Below, piece after piece: positions 46,247 through 56,388 of a stretch of 64,000 nt of DNA (its first letter is position 1; each line of letters opens with the position of its first letter). A program made the position numbers and the translations under genes. Location of the stretch: positions 1,364,001-1,428,000 of the forward strand of contig OX637806.1 of NCBI GenBank assembly GCA_951802425.1, in the 5' to 3' direction. The notes below the pieces were generated by a model. That model worked only from the letters and a program-made list of their open reading frames with translations. It made no database searches and was not told the DNA's origin. Source of the DNA: Clavaria fumosa. Taxonomy: Eukaryota; Basidiomycota; Agaricomycetes; Agaricales; Clavariaceae.

Positions 46247-47840
46247 CAGTGACTCACAAAACTGTTCGAATGTTTTGCACTTTTGAAATGATTCACTTAT
46301 AACACTCCAGGTGAAATGGCTAAAATCCTGAAGATATTTGTGAGGATAGCCGTGCCTCTTGGCTACAACTTTGCCCTATATTGTAAAGCACTATTTCCAT
46401 TTTTGGTAATGTTATGATATCATTCTCTTTGTCATGTCATTCGAACAGTTTTGTTGCTGGCAATTTTATCAGTCAAATGTGTAAGTATTGGTGTTCAGTA
46501 TGGCCTCTTTTTGCCTTCAGCACACCCCCAATCCTTCTAGGCATGCTTTCAATCAATCCCTGACAAATAAAAGCAGGTATCTTGTTCCACTCCTCTTCCA
46601 CCCTTCCCACAACTGTAACACTCCACCTGGTGCCCTTTCATACTCTCCAAGCCTCCTCTTAAGATGACTCCACAGATGCTCAATGGGATTGAGGTCTGGA
46701 GATTGAGTAGGTCATTTGAGGGCCTTAAAATCATGGTTCTTTAGCCAATCTTTGGCCTGGTGGCTCTGGTGCTTGAGGTCCTCATCATGTTACAATATGA
46801 TGTCTTCAGGGATCTTGTCATAGTATTGGAGGCTGGCCTGAAGTTTGGCAGTGTAAAGGTGCTTATCCATCCTCCCATCAATCCTGCAGGCATATCCCAC
46901 CCCCTCCAACATCATACATCCCCATACCATCACAGCACCACCTCCAAATGTTATTGTTCCCTACCAACCTGTCACCACCCTATTTTCACCCTGCTTCTGC
47001 CTCACCCATTTCTTCCCATTGGATCCCAACCTATTGATCTTAGTCTAATCTGACCAGACAACCCTCTTCCAGTCCTCTACAGTCCAATCTTTATGTGCTA
47101 TAGCAAAATCTATCCTCTCCTTCCTAGTCTACTACTAAGTAAGGGCAATCTCCCCTCAGCCACAGTGTTTAGACCTACAGTCCTTAGACACCTTCTAACA
47201 GTGTATGCAGAAATAGGCTGGTTAGTAATACTACTAAGGGTCCTGGCAATCTGCACAGTATTTTCTGCCTTGCCAGAGCTGATCAAGCATATTGCAACAT
47301 GATGAGGACCTCAAGCACCAGAGCCACCAGGCCAAAGATTGGCTAAAGAACCATGATTTTAAGGCCCTCAAATGACCTACTCAATCTCCAGACCTCAATC
47401 CCATTGAGCATCTGTGGAGTCATCTTAAGAGGAGGCTTGGAGAGTATGAAAGGGCACCAGGTGGAGTGTTACAGTTGTGGGAAGGGTGGAAGAGGAGTGG
47501 AACAAGATACCTGCTTTTATTTGTCAGGGATTGATTGAAAGCATGCCTAGAAGGATTGGGGGTGTGCTGAAGGCAAAAAGAGGCCATACTGAACACTAAT
47601 ACTTACACATTTGACTGATAAAATTGCCAGCAACAAAACTGTTCGAATGACATGACAAAGAGAATGATATCATAACATTACCAAAAATGGAAATAGTGCT
47701 TTACAATATAGGGCAAAGTTGTAGCCAAGAGGCACGGCTATCCTCACAAATATCTTCAGGATTTTAGCCATTTTACCTGGAGTGTTATAAGTGAATCATT
47801 TCAAAAGTGCAAAACATTCGAACAGTTTTGTGAGTCACTG
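46247..47840. mobile_element. Tc1/mariner element with inverted arms of about 550 bp
   Basis: The element starts CAGTGACTCACAAAACTG and ends with the exact inverse, between TA dinucleotides (46245-46246 and 47841-47842), the Tc1/mariner target duplication. The inverted arms extend 46247-46799 and 47289-47840, leaving a 489-bp centre. Typical Tc1 TIRs are tens to a few hundred bases, so these are unusually long and include transposase coding. Removing it with one TA restores the reading frame across the NLR gene ('ESKGD' into 'ISEAFSKF'). Confidence 0.92.
46500..47330 (-). pseudogene. Tc1 transposase remnant, with an inverted copy of its C-terminus
   Basis: Reverse-strand frames show 'QPISAYTVRRCLRTVGL', 'TKINRLGSNGKKWVRQKQG', 'GGGAVMVWGCMMLEGVGYA', 'HDEDLKHQSHQAKDWLKNH' and 'PTQSPDLNPIEHLWSHLKRR', which is Tc1 order; the last two hold the second Asp and the Glu of the DDE triad. 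Stops occur in several places (for example TGA just before PTQSPDLNP and TAG near 47120). The C-terminal part (from HDEDLKHQ onward) is present again on the + strand at 47300-47580 in the right arm. The element is non-autonomous as read. Confidence 0.85.
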
Positions 47841-48312
47841 TATATCAGAAGCATTCTCAAAGTTTCATGCTGCATTGCTGCAAATAGACAAGGAAGGCAA
47901 ATGGGATGATGTTTGGTTGAGAGAAGGGATTGCCATCTTGCTATCATTTTCCCTTATCAAGAGTCTGGAAGACAAGATCTACTCCATTCACCCATTGGTG
48001 CATGTGTGGAGCTGGGATAGATTGTCAAGAGTTGACCAGCAGATAAGCTGTCTTATGACAAGGAGAATGCTATGTCATTCAATCACAGAGCCAAGAACTG
48101 CTGAAGACTATAAATTTTGCAAGTCACTCATTCCACACATTTTTAAAAATGAGGGATATTGCAGAACTGTGAACATTACCAAACAGATGATTGATGAAGA
48201 AATGGGTATTCTGGAAGAAAATAGTTTGGGATTGGTGTACTTGGTAAATAGTTATTATAAGGAAGCAGCAAAGCATTATATGGAAGGAAGGCACATTTGC
48301 AATAGGATCCTT

Positions 48313-49440
48313 GGGCCAAAGCATCCAAGGACACTGAGAATGATTTGGGGACTTGCATTAGCATATGTGGGACTGGGTAATTTCCAGGAGGCAGAACAAC
48401 TACAAGTGCAAGTGATGGAAATGAGCAAGGGCATACTTGGGCCAGAACACCCAGACACTTTGACAAGAATTGGCAATCTGGCAGCCACATACAGGGATCA
48501 AGGGAAGTGGGATGAAGCAGAGAGTCTAGAAGTGCAAGTGATGGAAATGAGCAAGAGAATACTTGGGCCAGAACACCCAGACACTTTGACAAGTATTGGC
48601 AATCTGGCAGCCACATACAGGTATCAGGGGAAGTTGGATGAAGCAGAGAGTCTAGAAGTGCAAGTGATGGAAATGAGCAAGAGAATACTTGGGCCAGAAC
48701 ACCCAGACACTTTGACAAGTATTGGCAATCTGGCAGCCACATACAGGTATCAGGGGAAGTTGGATGAAGCAGAGAGTCTAGAAGTGCAAGTGATGGAAAT
48801 GAGCAAGATAATACTTGGGCCAGAACACCCACACACTTTGTCATGTATTGGCAATCTGGCAGCCACATACATGAATCAGGGGAAATTGGATGAAGCAGAG
48901 AGTCTACAAGTGCAAGTGATGGAAATGACAAAGAAAATACTTGGGCCAGAACACCCACACACTCTGATAAGTATTGGCAATCTGGCAACCACATACAGTT
49001 ATCAGGGGAAGTGGGATGAAGCAGAGAGTCTACAAGTGCAAGTGATGGAAATGAGAAAGAGAATACTTGGGCCAGAACACCCAGATACCTTGATAAGTAT
49101 TGGCAATTTGGCAGCCATATACAGGAATCAGGGAAAATTGGATGAAGCATAGAGTCTACAAGTGCAAGTGATGGAAATGAGAAAGAGAATACTTGGGCCA
49201 GAACACCCAGCCACTTTGACAAGTATTGCCAATCTGGCAGCCACATGCAGGTATCAGGGGAAGCAGAGAGTCTAGAAGTGCAAGTGATGGAAATGAGAAA
49301 GAGGATACTTGGGCCAGAATACCCACACTTTGAGATATATTGCTGGTCTTGCAAGCATATACAAGAATCAGGGGAAGTTAGATGAAGCAAGGAGTCTATT
49401 AGTGCAAGTGATGGAAATGAGCAAGAAGATATTTGAGTGA
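48313..49440 (+). repeat. Nine 126-bp (42-residue) TPR units
   Basis: Units start with GPEHP(D/H)TL and end with VQVMEM.K.IL. Units 2-7 are nearly identical in DNA, unit 1 is divergent, and units 8-9 are degraded by deletions. They correspond to kinesin-light-chain-type TPRs common in fungal NLRs. High DNA identity points to recent unequal exchange. Confidence 0.92.
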
Positions 49441-49703
49441 GAACTTTATCACATGACTTACCCTTCACCCTCTCCCCCATCACACAATTGCCCACTTCCC
49501 TGTATCACCATCCCTTGTGCCCCACCATGCATACTCCTCATGGTTGGTATCCTGCCATGCTTTTTCTACCCCTATGCCTCACACTCCAGCTTCATGTATG
49601 ACTCATTTTCAGTTTATGTACTATGACTCATTGGTGGACTAGATATACAGTAGCTAGTCTGTGTATCCCCACATCACTGTTAAATTTCCTTTCTTCATCT
49701 GCT
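49441..49703. other. Non-coding, with a short repeat shared with 28.1 kb
   Basis: About 49630-49702 (ttggtggactagatatacagtagctag...) matches about 28086-28163. The E5 LTR begins inside this repeat at 49704. No gene is seen. Confidence 0.55.
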
Positions 49704-50008
49704 TGTCAGACTTAGTCTCACGGTTCACACAACTTAACGTAAGGTCGATGATGACGATACTAACATAGGGGGAAAAGGGTACAAGTAAGAAAAGGATGTG
49801 GTATATATAGCGAATGCTTCGGGAGTTGCTGGCATTCCCACACTCGGACCCCGTGCGTCACGTGATGCGTCCAGGCCCGGGTCACGTGATTTCCCCATTA
49901 TGTAATCCACCACCCATTCGGGTCATGTGACTCATCCGCAAACTTCCCGCAACTCTTTTGCGATCCTTTCTTGGCCTTTCCAACCTGCTTATGTAAGCGA
50001 TCCTGACA
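49704..50008 (-). repeat. E5 3' LTR (305 bp, E1 type)
   Basis: On the minus strand it starts TGTCAGGATCGC and ends AGTCTGACA, so here the ends are the canonical TG...CA. Two CACGTGAC sites and a TATATATACC box are kept. Confidence 0.9.
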
Positions 50009-50019
50009 TCACCCCCCTC

Positions 50020-52721
50020 TTAAGGCTGGGCGTCTCGACCTGCCAACTTCGCCTTGTCAGGGTATTGCTGGAAGAAGTCCTGGAGCAACAGTGCAATGTT
50101 AGTGAGGTTGCGACGAGGTTCCCAGGTGTTCTCCTCTGCAGGGTATCCTAACCACTTCACCAAATACTTCACTCCCCATCCAACCTTCTTGACATCAAGA
50201 ATTTCCTCCACCTCATACTCCAAGTGGTCATCGTCAATCGTGGGGGGTGGGGGTGGAGGCAAGTTCTGGGAAGGGAAAGAGGGAGCAATATATGGGGTGA
50301 GTAGTAACTCATTGAAAACCCGGTGAATGCGCCATGCTCGGGGGAGCTTGAGTCGGTATGCTGCTGGTCCAACCTTCTCTTCGATAGTGAAGGGTCCAGC
50401 CCACTTGTTGTCAAGCTTCTTGGATGGTCGATCCATTTTCAGGTTCCGGGTATCCAGCAAGACTAAGTCCCCCTTTGAGTATTCACGACTCAGGCGCTTT
50501 CCTTTATCATAGCTAGCCTTCATCGCATCTGCCGCCTTCCCCATTGCATCCCTGGCTGCTCTTCGGGATTCCGTGAGCTTGGCCATCCACTCATCTGCTG
50601 CAGGGTTCACTTCAGAGGGCGCCAGATACCACCATTCCAAGGGTGCCGGCCATACTCCAGATAGAAAGGTGTGAATCCGGTGGCTGAGTGCTCACGGTTA
50701 TTGAGTGTGAATTCAGCTGTGGATAGCCACTCTCCCCAATCATCCTGCAGATGGTCAACATAGGCCCGGAGATACACTTCAACCTCCTGATTGACCCGCT
50801 CTGTCTGTCCATCTGTTTGTGGGTGGAAGGCAGTGCTCGGGTTCACCTTAACTCCAATCATCCCATAGAACTCCCTCATGAATCTGGACACGAATTGGGT
50901 TCCCCGGTCACTCACAACTTTCTGCGGGACTCCATGGTCGTGGAAGACCCGGTCTCAAAGGATCTGAGCAGCACCAAGTCCCGTGAGGTCAAGGCCAATA
51001 GCTTCAATGAGAGTTCATTTTGTAAACTTGTCAACAATGACAAGGATTGCATTGTGACCACGTGAGAGGGGGAAAGGCCCAACAATGTCCCAAGAGATGA
51101 CTGCCCAGGGGCTCTCAGGGACAGGGTGCGGATGGAGCGGAGCAGCGCGCCTGGTACGATCAGGCTTGATTTGTTGGCATGTCTCGCATCCACCTGCATA
51201 CTGATTGGAATCCTTCACCATGCCCACCCACCAGTAGGACCTCAGCAGAGCCGCCCTCAGTTTCTGTGGACCAGGGTGCCCTGCGATGGGGAGGTCATGC
51301 TCAAAGGTGAGCACTGCCTCACATGCTTCTGGGGGCACCCAAGTGATTTCTGCCTTCCGCCAGAGTCCCATCTGATCTCTTGTCCACTCATCATCAAGCT
51401 CCTCCGGCTTCTGCACATATACCGTGCTGTTTTTCTGGAGTAGCGTCTCCATCTCCAATGTGAACAATGTCCGGGTCTCAGCCTCTGGGAAGACCTGTAC
51501 TGGTGCATCCTCCTCCACCATCTCTCCATAATCTGGCCTCCATGAGAGTGCATCAGCTTTCATGTTTGACTTCCCAGTACAGTACTTGATCTCGAAGTCA
51601 AAGCACTGGAGCTCTCCAACCCAATGGACCCGCCTCGGTTTCAACTTCTGGGGCTTCTGGAAGTACTGGAGGTTAGCATGGTCCATCCAGATTTCGATAG
51701 TCTCTTCCACCCCAATCAGGTAAGCCCGCCACTCGCATAGTGCCCGGATTACAGCCAGGAACTCCTTGTTGTACACATTGTAATTCTTCTCAGCTGCAGT
51801 GAGGGCTTTGGAGATGTAGTCTACAACTCTCCAAGTCCCATCCACCTGCTGCTGCGAGAGAACTCCTCCAGTCGCCAAGTTGCTCGCATCTGTTTCTACC
51901 TTCCATCTCCCTTTGTCTTGTGGTAGAGCCAAGACTGGGGCTGATACTAGTGCGAGGCAAAGATCTTGGAAGGCTGCTTCCTCCTCCTCCTCCCATCTCC
52001 ACGGGACTTTCCCTGTCAGCCGGAAGAGTGGTTTTGCCCAGGCAGAGAGGTTCGGGATGTGCCGGCAGCGGTAGTTCAGCATCCCATTGAATCTTTGTAC
52101 CTCTTTCACATTCTTCGGTCTGGGCCAGTTACGGATCGCCACGCCTTTAGCTGGGTCATGCTCTAGACGGTTGTGGGAGATCTTCATCCCCAGGAAGAAA
52201 ACCTCACTCTCCTCAAACTCGCACTTGCTGAGTCTGAGACACAGGCCATTCTCCCCAAACTTCTTCAAGACCTGATCCATCCAATACCGATGTGTAGCCA
52301 AATCCTCTGCGAACACTATAACATCATCGACATAGGCTCGGACATGCCCCCCTGCAATCTCTTCCCTCAACACATGGTTCATGAAGCGCTGGAAGGTTGC
52401 AGGCACATTCTGCAGCCCAAACCACATAACTGCTGGTTCGAAGAGTCCACGAGGCATTAGGAAAGCACAGCGGTGCTGATGTTCTGGCCAGACCTGCATC
52501 GATGGGAAACCTCCCTTCACATCAATCTTGGAATAGATGGTTGCCCCCTTTAACACATCCACGGTGTCTCGTATGAGGGGGAGGGGGTACTTGTCTTTGA
52601 TTAGATACGAGTTCAGCCTAGAGTAATCGATAATTGGCCACAGCTTGTCCTTCTCATGTTTGAAGAAGAAGGGGCTCGCTGTAGTAGGCTGTACAGGTGT
52701 TGGCTGCAAATAGATGTTCAT
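50020..52721 (-). pseudogene. Chromovirus pol of E5, 5'-truncated, a few defects
   Basis: An ATG at 52721, within the foreign leader, opens a 568-codon frame that enters RT at 'ASPFFFKHEKDKL' and runs through 'AYVDDVIVFAEDL', RNase H ('ETDASNLATGG') and the integrase zinc domain to a stop at 51015, where TGA stands for an Arg codon. Further frames hold the integrase core ('FHPQTDGQTERVNQEVEVY' near 50790) and an intact chromodomain ('YLVKWLGYPAEENTWEP' near 50120-50170) ending at 50020. A stop near 50955 and a frame change near 50610 also occur. RT lacks its first fingers region, so activity is doubtful even without the stops. Confidence 0.9.
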
Positions 52722-52743
52722 GGCTGGGTTCTTCAGGGGGTCT

Positions 52744-53627
52744 TATTACACAACGGGTACACTAGACAGAACCTTGGAGGATGTAGAGGTTGAGTGCAAA
52801 AGGTTCAGAGAGTGAAAATATACGTTGTCCGGAGTATCCGGTATCGGATCCGATAGAGTCCGATGTTTGGATCGAAGGTTCGAGGGGCTGGCGACGACAA
52901 AGGCCAGCGGATCAATAGGTACGACGAAAGGTGAGCTTGCTAAAAATCACAGCACGATGTGGGCGTTCAAAAAGCTGGATTTCCATATAGTCCGAAGTGT
53001 GCTTAAGTACAGTTCTGTAAGTACAGCAAATTGGAATGTACGGAAATGTCCGGAAAACGTATGGAACAGCGCCATGTTGCGTGAAGGGTTATATGGAGGA
53101 GTTATATCACAAGGGAGTTGAGTAGCTTGGAGGAATGAAATGTCCGATGAGTAGCACATGTCCGGACCGCTCGTAAACTGAAGGAAAGTGGGGCTGGTAC
53201 AGCAAAGGGGTACTAGGAACAATGGGCAAAGTACTGCAAAGGGTTTGAAACGTTCAAATGATTGAATGGTTGAAAGGGATCACAATATGAAATTTACAGC
53301 ATGTTATATGAAATAAAGGAATGGGAATGGAATAGTGAGTATGTCGAGCGCTGACCATGCTGGAGTGATGAAATAGAAAGGCGTGGGCAGTGTGTGAGAC
53401 CTGCAGGCTGTGATCGTCATGGGGGATTGAAGACCGGGGAGTCCGATATCGGATATATATCGGATGCTATCAGACGTTATCGGACGGTGTCGGATGGTTA
53501 TCAGATCGTATCGGATGGTGTCGGATGGTTATCGGATCGTATCGCGCGTAATTGCCTTGGATCGCAAAATATCCGGATAGTCGGTTTCTGTCATATTTCC
53601 ATGTTTAGACCACATAAAATCCTTACA
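52744..53627 (-). repeat. LTR of the E4 family, reverse orientation
   Basis: On the minus strand it starts TGTAAGGATTTTATG and ends near GTGTAATA, and it matches the E4 5' LTR at 55082-55936 throughout, including the 'cttaagtacagttctgtaagtacag' block. It points away from the gene fragment at 53.8-55.1 kb. Tandem 'atcggatggttatc' words near 53490-53540 mark its U3. Confidence 0.85.
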
Positions 53628-53781
53628 TTCTCCCGGGGGCTGAAAATGCAACCGCCCTCGGTTGCAACAAATGAGGTCAAATAACCGTTTGTTGATTGTG
53701 AAGTACGCGTCGTATCCGTGTACACAGGTCCAAACACATACTTGTGCTTTCTTCTTCTTCCATTGTCACGGGTCATCGAAT

Positions 53782-55081
53782 ATGGAAATCTTCGACGCTG
53801 TAATCTTTCAGAACGAGGTTCAGGCCATGGTGGAAGCACAGGCCGTGGCTCCGGGGAACGTTCTGCCTGAGTCAGGCCAAGATGCTGAATATGTGGAGTG
53901 GGTACGGGGGTACGGAACGGATGCGGTGCACGACAGTATTTTTCGTTCGTGGTGTTGAGCTGACATATATTCTTTTTAGGATGATTTTCTTGCAGGATTT
54001 GTGGCCGTGATTGAGGAGGATGTAGAGGTAGATGAGGGGCTCGTGGCCGTCGCGCGAAGACTGAAGAGGTGGAAGAAGCAGCGTGGTGAAGTGTGGGCCA
54101 CCGAGCTGGCGAAGAAAAACGAGGAGGCCGAAGCCGAAAAACAGCGCGAGAGCGAGGAGAGGGCGGCCACCGAGCGGGCCATCGTGGAGGCGGAGGCGGA
54201 GGAGAGAAGAACGGAGGCGGCGAAGGTTGCCGAGAAGAGGGCACGTCTTGCCCGGGCGCGCCTGATCGTTGTTAGTGACAGCGACGACGATGGCGAGGCG
54301 GCAGCGGCAACAGCAACAACAACGACGGGGGCGGCGGAGTCCGGTGCAACGGCAGCAGCGATGACAACGGTATCGCCGGACGCCGCGGAGCTGCGTGGGG
54401 ATGAGGTAGCGACTGCAGAGGTGGAGACAGGAAAGGTACAGGTGGCAGCGGCGGAAGATCGGGACGCTCATCGGACCGTGTGGGGAACCGACGGGGTGAC
54501 GCCCGTCGGTGTTATCGAAGCGGTGGCCGTGGGGGGGCAGCAGACGGTGGAGGTGCCCCTCACGTTGGAGGCTCGGGTGGGCGGGCAGATGACGGCGACT
54601 CCGGTGTGGGTGGAGATGGCGAGGCGGAAGGCGGCGGAGCGGGGGCGAGGGAGGAGAGCGGAGCGGGGGTGGACATAAAGTCCCGGGCTGTGCGGCAGCC
54701 TGGAGATAAGGTGAGTGATCAATTAGAATGTGTGAGGGTTTTAGATATCTGATCTGATGAGTAGGAACACGATCCAGTTTGTGAGGAGTGCGCCCGGAAG
54801 CGGCGGGCATGTTACGGAGTGGAGGGGGTAGCGTGCCGGTGGTGCCGGACCTACAAGGTATCGTGTAGTCTGTCGGCTGTACGAGGTAAGTGGTATTCTT
54901 TTTATTTCCATGATGAGACAAATGATAGGTGAGTTTTTAGGGATGAAGTCGGAGAGGGCGCCGGTGTCCGGTGCCGGAGGTAAGTCAAGAGAGTACCGGA
55001 TCTGTATCGGCTAACATAGCGGAGTAGGTCCGAAGGCGGCGGAAGCGACCGCAAGCAAAAGGCCGAGGCGAGGTGCAACGC
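53782..55081 (+). pseudogene. Coiled-coil protein with Zn2Cys6-like cluster, 3'-truncated copy
   Basis: Exons: 53782-53925 ('MEIFDAVIFQNEVQAMVEAQ'), 53980-54710, 54765-54885, about 54928-54978 and 55028 onward. Exon 2 encodes 'VDEGLVAVARRLKRWKKQR' and a long Ala/Glu/Arg coiled coil, then 'RLIVVSDSDDD' and 'HRTVWGTDGVTPVGVIEA'. Exon 3 encodes C-x2-C-x6-C-x7-C-x2-C-x6-C (CEEC...CRWCRTYKVSC, 54781-54867), the spacing of fungal Zn2Cys6 DNA-binding clusters. Compared with the copy at the window end, one base is missing near 54655 and produces TAA, and the 3' end is cut at 55081 by the E4 LTR. Its 5' side is bounded by a reverse E4-type LTR at 53627. A transcription-factor-like role is suggested only by the cluster. 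Confidence 0.65.
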
Positions 55082-55936
55082 TGTAAGGACCATATGCGAT
55101 CTAAACACGGAAACATGACAGATACCGACTATCCGGATGTTTTGCGATCCAAAGAAATTACGTGCGATACGAACCGATAACGATCCGACACCGTCCGATA
55201 ACCACCGATAGTATCCGATACATGTCCGATGTCGGACACTTCGGTCTTCAATCCCCCGTGACGATCACAGCCCACCGCTCTCACACACCGCCCACGCCTC
55301 TCTATTTCACCTCTCCAGCACGGTCAGCGCTCGACATACACACTATTCCATTCCCATTCCTTTATTTCATATACCATGCTGTAAATTTCATATTATGATC
55401 CCTTTCAACCATTCAATCGTTTAAACGTTTCAAACCCTTTGCAGTACCTTGTCCATTGTTCTTAGTACCCCTTTGCTGTACCAGCCCCACTTTCCTTCAG
55501 TTTATGAGCGGTCCGGACATTTGCTAGTTATCGGACATTTCATTCCTCCGAGCTACTCATTTCCCTTGTGATATAACTCCTTCATGTAACCCTTCACGCG
55601 ACATGGCGCTGTTCCATGTGTTTTCCGGACATTTCCGTACATTCCAATTTGCTGTACTTACAGAACTGTACTTAAGTACACTCCGGACCTCTCTGAAATA
55701 CAGCTTTCTGAACCCCTTCTCTCTGTTAGAAACCTCACCTAAGCTCACCCGTCGTCGCAACCTTCGATCCGCTGGCCTCCGTCGTTGCCGGCCCTTCGTC
55801 TTATCGCACCATCCTTATCGGATTTTATCGGACACATAGCAGAATATCCCGGACACCGTATATTTCTATTTCTCACATATTTTGAATTCATACTCCACAT
55901 CCTCAAGGGTGTTTGGTGAATCTCTAACGCCTTACA
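55082..55936 (+). repeat. E4 5' LTR (855 bp)
   Basis: Begins TGTAAGGACC right at the break in the Zn2Cys6-like gene and ends CGCCTTACA, giving 7-bp inverted ends. It is followed by ggaacccctgaagg, a candidate primer site region shared with the reverse copy. Confidence 0.88.
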
Positions 55937-56388
55937 GGAACCCCTGAAGGACTTGACTGTAATCAAGCAGTTGCAGCAAGAACCGTAATACCCACTACAA
56001 TTCTGGAGCCCACCGCGAGGGGTTCAACAAGACGTCTTCACTACCACCCTCAAGGATTCCCAGAGGCTCATCCGCTCCTCAGCCTCGACGCTCCGAACGC
56101 CTGAGAAGTCGAAACCCGAATCCGATCACAGAACCACCGCCCTCCGAACCCCCCGGAGAAGTAATTGAAACTTCCCACCTTCTTCCATCGGACATTCCCA
56201 GTATCTCATCCATTGTCTACTCCCACACGAGTTTCACCACTCCGGATCCCTCACTACCACAGACCTTCGAACAACCACACTCACCGCTTACACCACTTCC
56301 CCTTGAACCAGACATCCTTCATTTCCCGCCCGAAACACCTCAGAATTCACCAGACGAAGTTCACTCACCGCCCCACGCACCAATACAA

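Larger units (their letters stand above)
44932..49440 (+). pseudogene. NB-ARC/TPR (NLR-like) gene disrupted by a Tc1 element
   Basis: Fungal NLR-like proteins are STAND ATPases with roles in non-self recognition and cell death. Exons 44932-44962, 45014-45106, 45159-45381 and 45435-46246 join in frame. They encode a Gly/Asn-rich N-terminus ('GRGGDVGSHNLNIVDN'), then 'SPRFTGREDYLDRLR', a P-loop (LYGMGGAGKTQ near 45320), a Walker B-like 'NWLLVFDNASD' (45588-45620), 'LLITSRN' and 'CCLPLAVDQAGAYI'. The Tc1 element at 46247-47840 then splits the gene. After it come 'LREGIAILLSFSLIK', 'YSIHPLVHVWSWDR' and 42-residue TPRs. A frame change without a usable intron lies at 46160-46240. A TAG at 49150-49152 replaces a Glu codon inside TPR 7, and a 10-bp loss near 49263 shifts TPR 8. 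The gene is inactive as read. Confidence 0.9.
49704..53627 (-). mobile_element. Chimeric retroelement E5: chromovirus pol and 3' LTR joined to a 5' LTR of another family
   Basis: Read right to left: an LTR of the E4 type (53627-52744), about 63 bp of its leader (52743-52681), then an abrupt join at about 52680 into chromovirus RT of the E1 type, on through integrase and chromodomain, a polypurine tract, and a 305-bp E1-type LTR (50008-49704). Gag, protease and the first part of RT are missing. All parts are in one orientation. Either a deletion between neighbouring elements or template switching could have made it. Confidence 0.8.

Noticed and set aside
48176..49495. 439-codon reverse frame opposite the TPR repeats
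   Set aside because: It is the antisense of the tandem TPR units; its repetitive translation mirrors the 126-bp period.
54001..54921. Long reverse-strand frames of 217 and 349 codons across 53.6-54.9 kb
   Set aside because: They are Pro/Arg/His-rich shadows of the GC-rich coiled-coil gene on the + strand, which has splice sites and a conserved copy.
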